This document shows positions 6,402-8,876 of a stretch of DNA of 8,876 nucleotides, one piece after another. Source of the DNA: Candidatus Kaiserbacteria bacterium RIFCSPLOWO2_01_FULL_55_19 (GTDB lineage Bacteria > Patescibacteriota > Minisyncoccia > Phycocordibacterales > Phycocordibacteraceae); assembly GCA_001781715.1 (NCBI GenBank), contig MFMD01000007.1, forward strand, positions 1 to 8,876, given 5' to 3'. The notes under the pieces were generated by a model. It did not search any database. It had not been told where the DNA came from and saw only the letters and a program-made list of their open reading frames with translations. The translations under genes and the position numbers were made by a program. Each line of letters starts with the position of its first letter. The stretch's first letter is position 1.

Positions 6402-6917
6402 TTATGCTCTAGAAGTGATGGTGAACTTGCGCGGGTCGTCGCACATATCGGTAAAGGCGTGTGCCGCCTCCTTGAGTTTGCCCGAGGATGACTTACCGAA
6501 AGAAATTACTTCAACCTGGCACCCCTCGTTCATATCCAGATACTGAATGAGCGGGATGAAGTCGCCGTCGCCGGTCGCAAGCACGACGGTATCAAGCTTG
6601 GGCGCGAGCTTCACTGCATCAATTGCGAGACCGACATCCCAGTCAGCTTTCTTCGCACCGTCGGCAAAGACCTGTAGGTCTTTCACCTTGGTTTCAATGC
6701 CAATCTTGGTAAGCGCCTCAAAGAAATTCTTTTCTTCACCGCTGTCGGTGGAGATAACATAGGCGATAGCACGGACGAGCGAACGCCCACCGACCGCCTC
6801 TTCAAGGACTTTGGCGAAATTAACACGCGCTTTGTAGAGATGCTTTGCGCTGTGATAGAGATTTTGCGTGTCAATGAATACGCCGACACGCTGGGCTGGA
6901 TGTTTGATAACTGCCAT
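6402..6917 (-). CDS. NYN-domain (LabA/DUF88-like) putative ribonuclease
   Basis: A 171-residue, single-domain protein of the NYN family (PIN-like fold), whose members are metal-dependent RNases or RNA-processing proteins. The acidic active-site residues are visible in order: D16 in VGVFIDTQNLY (11-21, with N19), D92/D94 and D100 in ADWDVGLAIDAVK (91-103), and D117/D119 in LATGDGDF (113-120). A Ser/Gly/Lys patch (SFGKSSSGKLKEAAHAF, 139-155) matches the family's C-terminal part. The length is typical of a stand-alone LabA-like protein. It lies downstream of rpsO on the same strand after a 119-nt gap full of repeat-derived sequence. Translation and RNA turnover are plausible links, but the substrate is unknown. 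No Shine-Dalgarno is present; the upstream sequence is strongly AT-rich (ACTATTTATT before ATG). Confidence 0.92.
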   Translation of the reverse strand: MAVIKHPAQRVGVFIDTQNLYHSAKHLYKARVNFAKVLEEAVGGRSLVRAIAYVISTDSGEEKNFFEALTKIGIETKVKDLQVFADGAKKADWDVGLAIDAVKLAPKLDTVVLATGDGDFIPLIQYLDMNEGCQVEVISFGKSSSGKLKEAAHAFTDMCDDPRKFTITSRA

Positions 6918-6928
6918 AATAAATAGTT

Positions 6929-6956
6929 AATAGTTTGTAGGGAGTAGTTTGTAGTA
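6929..6956. repeat. Left arm of a 28-bp imperfect inverted repeat, built from 14-nt units
   Basis: The arm contains TAGTTTGTAGGGAG (6931-6944) followed by a second copy that keeps the first ten bases, TAGTTTGTAG (6945-6954). Its reverse complement matches 7010-7037 at 21 of 28 positions. It lies 11 bp upstream of the NYN start codon. The unit has the same 14-nt period as, and 11 of 14 matches to, the tandem unit inside uvrD. Confidence 0.75.
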
Positions 6957-6988
6957 AAAAATCAACTCCCAAAGGTTACTAAAATGTC

Positions 6989-7001
6989 GCGGCGAAGCCG
7001 C
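6989..7001 (-). terminator. Short GC hairpin in the rpsO-NYN gap
   Basis: GCGGC (6989-6993) and GCCGC (6997-7001) form a 5-bp stem with a three-base loop. On the minus strand the stem is followed after three bases by ATTTTAG. It sits in the centre of the larger 28-bp inverted repeat and may be the rpsO terminator or the tip of one extended structure. The stem is short, so the terminator call is tentative. Confidence 0.4.
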
Positions 7002-7009
7002 TCCTCTCA

Positions 7010-7037
7010 TACTACCACCTACGCACTACCCCCTATT
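7010..7037. repeat. Right arm of the 28-bp imperfect inverted repeat
   Basis: On the minus strand this reads TAGGGGG, then TAGTGCGTAGGTGG (7028-7015), then TAGTA. It therefore contains the same 14-nt periodic unit (10 of 14 matches to TAGTTTGTAGGGAG) in the opposite orientation to the left arm. It reaches into the rpsO stop codon (7037-7039). Confidence 0.75.
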
Positions 7038-7303
7038 CACTTCTTCAGACCGAGTTTCTTGATAACGGCGTTATAGCGGCGTTTATCATTTGTCTCGAGA
7101 TAGCGCAGATGATTGTGGCGGTCGGCGACCATCTGGAGAAGACCGCGACGGGAATGGAAATCCTTCGGGTTCTTCTTGAGGTGTTTCGCGAGTTCGTCAA
7201 TCTGCTTAGAGAGGAGCGCGACCTGCACATCCGGCGAGCCGGTGTCAGCATCGTGTCGAGCGGTGCTTTTCATCACCGCCATCTTTTTCTTAGTGGTAAG
7301 CAT
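7037..7303 (-). CDS. rpsO: 30S ribosomal protein S15
   Basis: S15 is a primary binder of the central domain of 16S rRNA in the small ribosomal subunit. The 88 residues (family usually 89) carry the hallmark sequence throughout: ARHDADTGSPDVQVALLSKQ (14-33), then LAKHLKKNPKDFHSRRGLLQ, then ADRHNHLRYLETNDKRRYNAVIKKLGL near the C-terminus. The ATG at 7303 gives the expected short N-terminus (MLTTKKK). A promoter with 17-nt spacing lies directly upstream and would start transcription only about 3 nt before ATG; no Shine-Dalgarno is visible. The next gene on this strand is a NYN-domain protein, not pnp, which commonly follows rpsO in other bacteria. The gene is divergent from the tyrosine recombinase gene. 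Confidence 0.97.
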   Translation of the reverse strand: MLTTKKKMAVMKSTARHDADTGSPDVQVALLSKQIDELAKHLKKNPKDFHSRRGLLQMVADRHNHLRYLETNDKRRYNAVIKKLGLKK

Positions 7304-7313
7304 GAATCTTCGT

Positions 7314-7342
7314 ATCCTACCACGCCTTGCCTAAATGCGCAA
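7314..7342 (-). promoter_or_regulatory. Candidate rpsO promoter
   Basis: On the minus strand TTGCGC (7342-7337) and TAGGAT (7319-7314) are separated by exactly 17 nt. The -10 box ends 10 nt before the ATG, so the transcript would have a leader of only a few bases. Spacing is ideal and both hexamers keep the most conserved bases, though neither is perfect. Confidence 0.5.
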
Positions 7343-7380
7343 GTCTCGTGTAATCAGGACTTCGCACAATATTATCGCGG

Positions 7381-7386
7381 TATACT
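7381..7386 (+). promoter_or_regulatory. Candidate -10 box of the tyrosine recombinase gene
   Basis: TATACT, a near-consensus -10, ends 8 nt before the ATG at 7395. The gap GATGGGTA holds no usable Shine-Dalgarno at a normal distance. The nearest -35-like sequence is weak. The geometry is that of a leaderless transcript. Confidence 0.45.
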
Positions 7387-7394
7387 GATGGGTA

Positions 7395-8315
7395 ATGAAC
7401 GCGGAGGATGCCAAGCGGCAGTTTCTTGAATACATTGAGATAGAGCGCGGGCGCGCGGTGAAGACTATTGAGAATTATGACCGGTACCTTACTCGCTACT
7501 TCAAGCATATGAAGATTGCGGAGATTAGCGATATCAGTGAGCAGAGCGTCCGCGAGTTCCGTCTCTGGCTCAATCGTCAGCCGGGTACGGCAACCGATTC
7601 TATGAAGCGCCGCACCCAGAATTACTATATGATTGCGCTCCGCGCCTTCCTCAAGTTCCTCCGCAAACGCGACCTCAAGGCCCTCTCACCCGAGAAGATA
7701 GAGCTTGCGAAGCTCCCCGAGCGCCAGCTGGATCTCATCACCAGCGCCGAGCTGGAACGCCTCCTGAAGGCGCCGGGGGACGCCCTTCTGAAAGAGACCA
7801 GCGAACACAAACGCCTCGCGTATATGCGCGACCGCGCCATCCTTGAGCTCCTGTTCTCAACGGGACTACGCGTATCTGAACTCTGCTCGCTTAATTCAGA
7901 CATTGACCTCACCCGCGATGAGCTCTCGGTGCGCGGCAAGGGCGAGAAGGTGCGGGTTGTCTTCCTCTCCCCCGCTGCCAAGATGGCGGTGCGCGAGTAC
8001 CTCAAGGCGCGCAAGGATATGGAAGAGGCACTCTTTGTGGACGGCCGAGAGAACAAGCTCCACCGCATCACGCCGAGAGACATTCAGCGCCACCTGAAGA
8101 CCTATGTCGCACGCGCAGGCATCACGAACGTCGTCACGCCGCACACGCTCCGCCACGCCTTCGCCACCGACCTCCTCTCCAATGGAGCTGACATCCGCTC
8201 GGTGCAACAGCTCCTCGGTCATGCGTCTATCAACACTACCCAGATTTATACCCACATCACCGACTCGCACCTCCGCGAGATTCATAAGAAGTTCCACGGC
8301 CAGAATCGTAATTAA
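7395..8315 (+). CDS. XerC/XerD-type tyrosine recombinase
   Basis: A 306-residue site-specific recombinase of the Xer type, the normal length for chromosome-dimer-resolving XerC/XerD (about 300). The N-terminal SAM-like DNA-binding domain covers about residues 3-95 (FLEYIEIERGRAVKTIENYD; ALRAFLKFLRKR). All catalytic residues are present: R159 in LLFSTGLRVSEL, K182 in RGKGEKVRVV, H250 and R253 in TPHTLRHAFATDLL, H276 in LLGHASINTT and the nucleophile Y285 in TQIYTHI. It is intact. Its placement between housekeeping genes, with no att-like repeats or phage genes nearby, favours a cellular Xer over an integrase. I cannot tell XerC from XerD, and a single Xer protein may serve this genome. The start is ATG with a TATACT box 8 nt upstream and no Shine-Dalgarno. 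It converges on an unknown minus-strand gene. Confidence 0.94.
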   Translation: MNAEDAKRQFLEYIEIERGRAVKTIENYDRYLTRYFKHMKIAEISDISEQSVREFRLWLNRQPGTATDSMKRRTQNYYMIALRAFLKFLRKRDLKALSPEKIELAKLPERQLDLITSAELERLLKAPGDALLKETSEHKRLAYMRDRAILELLFSTGLRVSELCSLNSDIDLTRDELSVRGKGEKVRVVFLSPAAKMAVREYLKARKDMEEALFVDGRENKLHRITPRDIQRHLKTYVARAGITNVVTPHTLRHAFATDLLSNGADIRSVQQLLGHASINTTQIYTHITDSHLREIHKKFHGQNRN

Positions 8316-8321
8316 ATGAGG

Positions 8322-8344
8322 GCGGCGCTCGTTGCGAGCGCCGC
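8322..8344. terminator. Perfect 10-bp GC hairpin between convergent genes
   Basis: GCGGCGCTCG (8322-8331) pairs perfectly with CGAGCGCCGC (8335-8344) around a TTG loop. It lies 6 nt after the recombinase stop codon and about 22 nt past the end of the minus-strand gene. There is no T tract on the plus side (GGGGTCATG follows) and only an interrupted one on the minus side (TCATTTAATT). It is probably a shared transcript end, though not a textbook intrinsic terminator. Confidence 0.65.
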
Positions 8345-8366
8345 GGGGTCATGAATCGTCCTGATA

Positions 8367-8711
8367 TTAGTTGCTCTTTTTGTGGTTCTCGAGCTCTTCC
8401 TTGTTGAGGAGATACCAGATGAATTCTTTGGACACACCATTGCGACCGACAATGACATAGACTTCCTCGTCACCCCAGCTGGGATATTCCTGGTCTCTCT
8501 TCTCCAGCAGGTCAAGAACAGTCACTTGAAGGACATCCTTCCCTTCCACCTGAGCTCGTTCCCCTATCCAGTAATGATCTTCATGTTCGCACACGCCACA
8601 TTCGGCGAAGTTCATTTCTTCCTTCCTCGCGGGGCGAGTCAGACGGTCAAGTGAAAGGGAAAAGAAACTTCCTAGGTCTACCCTCATGGCTTTAATCGTG
8701 ATTGTAGGCAT
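8367..8711 (-). CDS. Hypothetical protein, 114 residues, CxxC motif
   Basis: I do not recognise this protein. It starts MPTITIKAMRVDLG and is soluble in appearance, with many charged residues. It has one CxxC followed by histidines (C38, C41, H43, H46 in AECGVCEHEDHYW), which could bind a metal, but no second cysteine pair is present. A central Val/Leu-rich stretch (KDVLQVTVLDLLEKRD, 58-73) and VYVIVGRNGVSKEFIWYLL (84-102) suggest an alpha/beta fold. The ATG at 8711 is favoured by a strong GGAGG 4 nt upstream. A longer reading to the window end would run antisense through the exonuclease III gene. This is the only gene here with a clear Shine-Dalgarno. It ends in a Lys/Asn-rich tail and faces the recombinase gene. 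Confidence 0.75.
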   Translation of the reverse strand: MPTITIKAMRVDLGSFFSLSLDRLTRPARKEEMNFAECGVCEHEDHYWIGERAQVEGKDVLQVTVLDLLEKRDQEYPSWGDEEVYVIVGRNGVSKEFIWYLLNKEELENHKKSN

Positions 8712-8715
8712 CTTT

Positions 8716-8720
8716 CCTCC
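8716..8720 (-). promoter_or_regulatory. Strong Shine-Dalgarno of the 114-residue gene
   Basis: GGAGG (within GGGGAGG) lies 4 nt before the ATG at 8711 and decides that start over longer upstream readings. It shows that the organism can use canonical Shine-Dalgarno initiation, which makes its absence from most other genes here more notable. Confidence 0.8.
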
Positions 8721-8755
8721 CCGATGAAAGAAAAGCGTTGAGGTGCAATCTCTCG

Positions 8756-8766
8756 TGATACTATCA
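8756..8766. promoter_or_regulatory. Palindromic -10-like element between divergent genes
   Basis: TGATACTATCA is a perfect inverted repeat about its central base. It offers TACTAT on the plus strand, ending 7 nt before the exonuclease III start, and TAGTAT on the minus strand, about 47 nt from the 114-residue gene start. It could act as one shared bidirectional -10 element or as a small operator. A TTGAGG at 8738-8743 is a possible plus-strand -35, with 15-nt spacing. Confidence 0.4.
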
Positions 8767-8771
8767 TTTTC

Positions 8772-8876
8772 ATGCGCATTGTCTCGTGGAATGTGAACGG
8801 ACTGCGGTCGCTTGAGAAGAACGGCTATTGGGAGGCGTTTCTGAAGGGCGTTAAGCCCGATATCTTCTGCCTCCAA
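8772..8876 (+). CDS. xth: Exonuclease III / AP endonuclease, N-terminal part (cut by window end)
   Basis: The first 35 codons of an exonuclease III-type enzyme (EEP superfamily), which cuts DNA at abasic sites and removes nucleotides from 3' ends in base excision repair. The visible protein runs MRIVSWNVNGLRS, with the family hallmark WNVNGLR (6-12, metal-binding N7), then a helix (YWEAFLKGVK), then PDIFCLQ at the end. The catalytic glutamate that normally follows LQ would be the next codon, outside the window. The frame is open to the edge. The start is ATG preceded by TACTAT 7 nt upstream, with no Shine-Dalgarno. It is divergent from the 114-residue gene. The family call rests on few residues, but they are the most diagnostic ones. 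Confidence 0.9.
   Translation, partial: MRIVSWNVNGLRSLEKNGYWEAFLKGVKPDIFCLQ

Noticed and set aside
7395..8315. Tyrosine recombinase as an integrase of a mobile element
   Set aside because: There are no att-like direct repeats, tRNA or phage/transfer genes nearby, and length and motifs fit a cellular Xer protein.
8712..8876. Upstream extension of the 114-residue gene to the window edge
   Set aside because: It would run antisense to the exonuclease III start, and the strong GGAGG points to the ATG at 8711.
1..8876. CRISPR array, tRNA/rRNA, insertion sequence, toxin-antitoxin or defence cluster
   Set aside because: I looked on both strands and found no spaced repeats, cloverleaf, transposase motif or known defence gene; the genes are mainly housekeeping.

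Overview
The window looks like a piece of chromosome from an ultra-small, host-associated or episymbiotic bacterium of the Patescibacteria (CPR, most likely Parcubacteria-like). This is an inference. It rests on the compact layout, the style of the small DksA/TraR-like zinc-finger protein, a Pro/Ala/Thr-rich single-pass membrane protein of a kind I associate with that group, a LysM-LysM-M23 peptidase with an HGxNG(I)D-type active site, and very few Shine-Dalgarno sequences. The standard genetic code fits: no in-frame UGA needs recoding. I see no phage, insertion sequence, CRISPR array, tRNA or rRNA.

Layout. A UvrD/PcrA-type helicase (51-1988, minus) is divergent from a secreted or membrane-anchored LysM/M23 cell-wall peptidase (2128-3225, plus). 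The peptidase has its own sigma70-like promoter and a strong leader hairpin that ends on its TTG start codon. The peptidase converges on a minus-strand run and is separated from it by a strong bidirectional terminator. In transcription order that run is rpsO (ribosomal protein S15), a LabA-like NYN-domain putative RNase, a lineage-type single-pass membrane protein of unknown role, a small DksA/TraR-like zinc-finger protein, and comM (AAA+ Mg-chelatase-like branch-migration ATPase). rpsO is divergent from an XerC/XerD-type tyrosine recombinase (7395-8315, plus). The recombinase converges on an unrecognised 114-residue gene (8367-8711, minus), which is in turn divergent from the start of an exonuclease III gene cut off by the window end (8772 onward, plus).

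Functionally this is mostly housekeeping DNA maintenance (UvrD, ComM, Xer recombinase, exonuclease III) together with translation and RNA metabolism (S15, NYN) and one cell-envelope enzyme. ComM suggests DNA uptake or recombination ability. I found no convincing new multi-gene system.

The least ordinary signals are non-coding. A 14-nt repeat unit (TAGKTTGTRGGGRG) is tandemly duplicated inside uvrD. A related unit recurs, as an inverted pair, in the rpsO-NYN gap. Many genes have a -10-like hexamer only 6-10 nt before the start codon and no Shine-Dalgarno, suggesting leaderless mRNAs. A palindromic -10 element lies between the 114-residue gene and exonuclease III. Protein-level oddities are a ComM without its usual cysteine cluster, a C3H rather than C4 zinc finger in the DksA-like protein, and a duplicated short motif in the unknown membrane protein.
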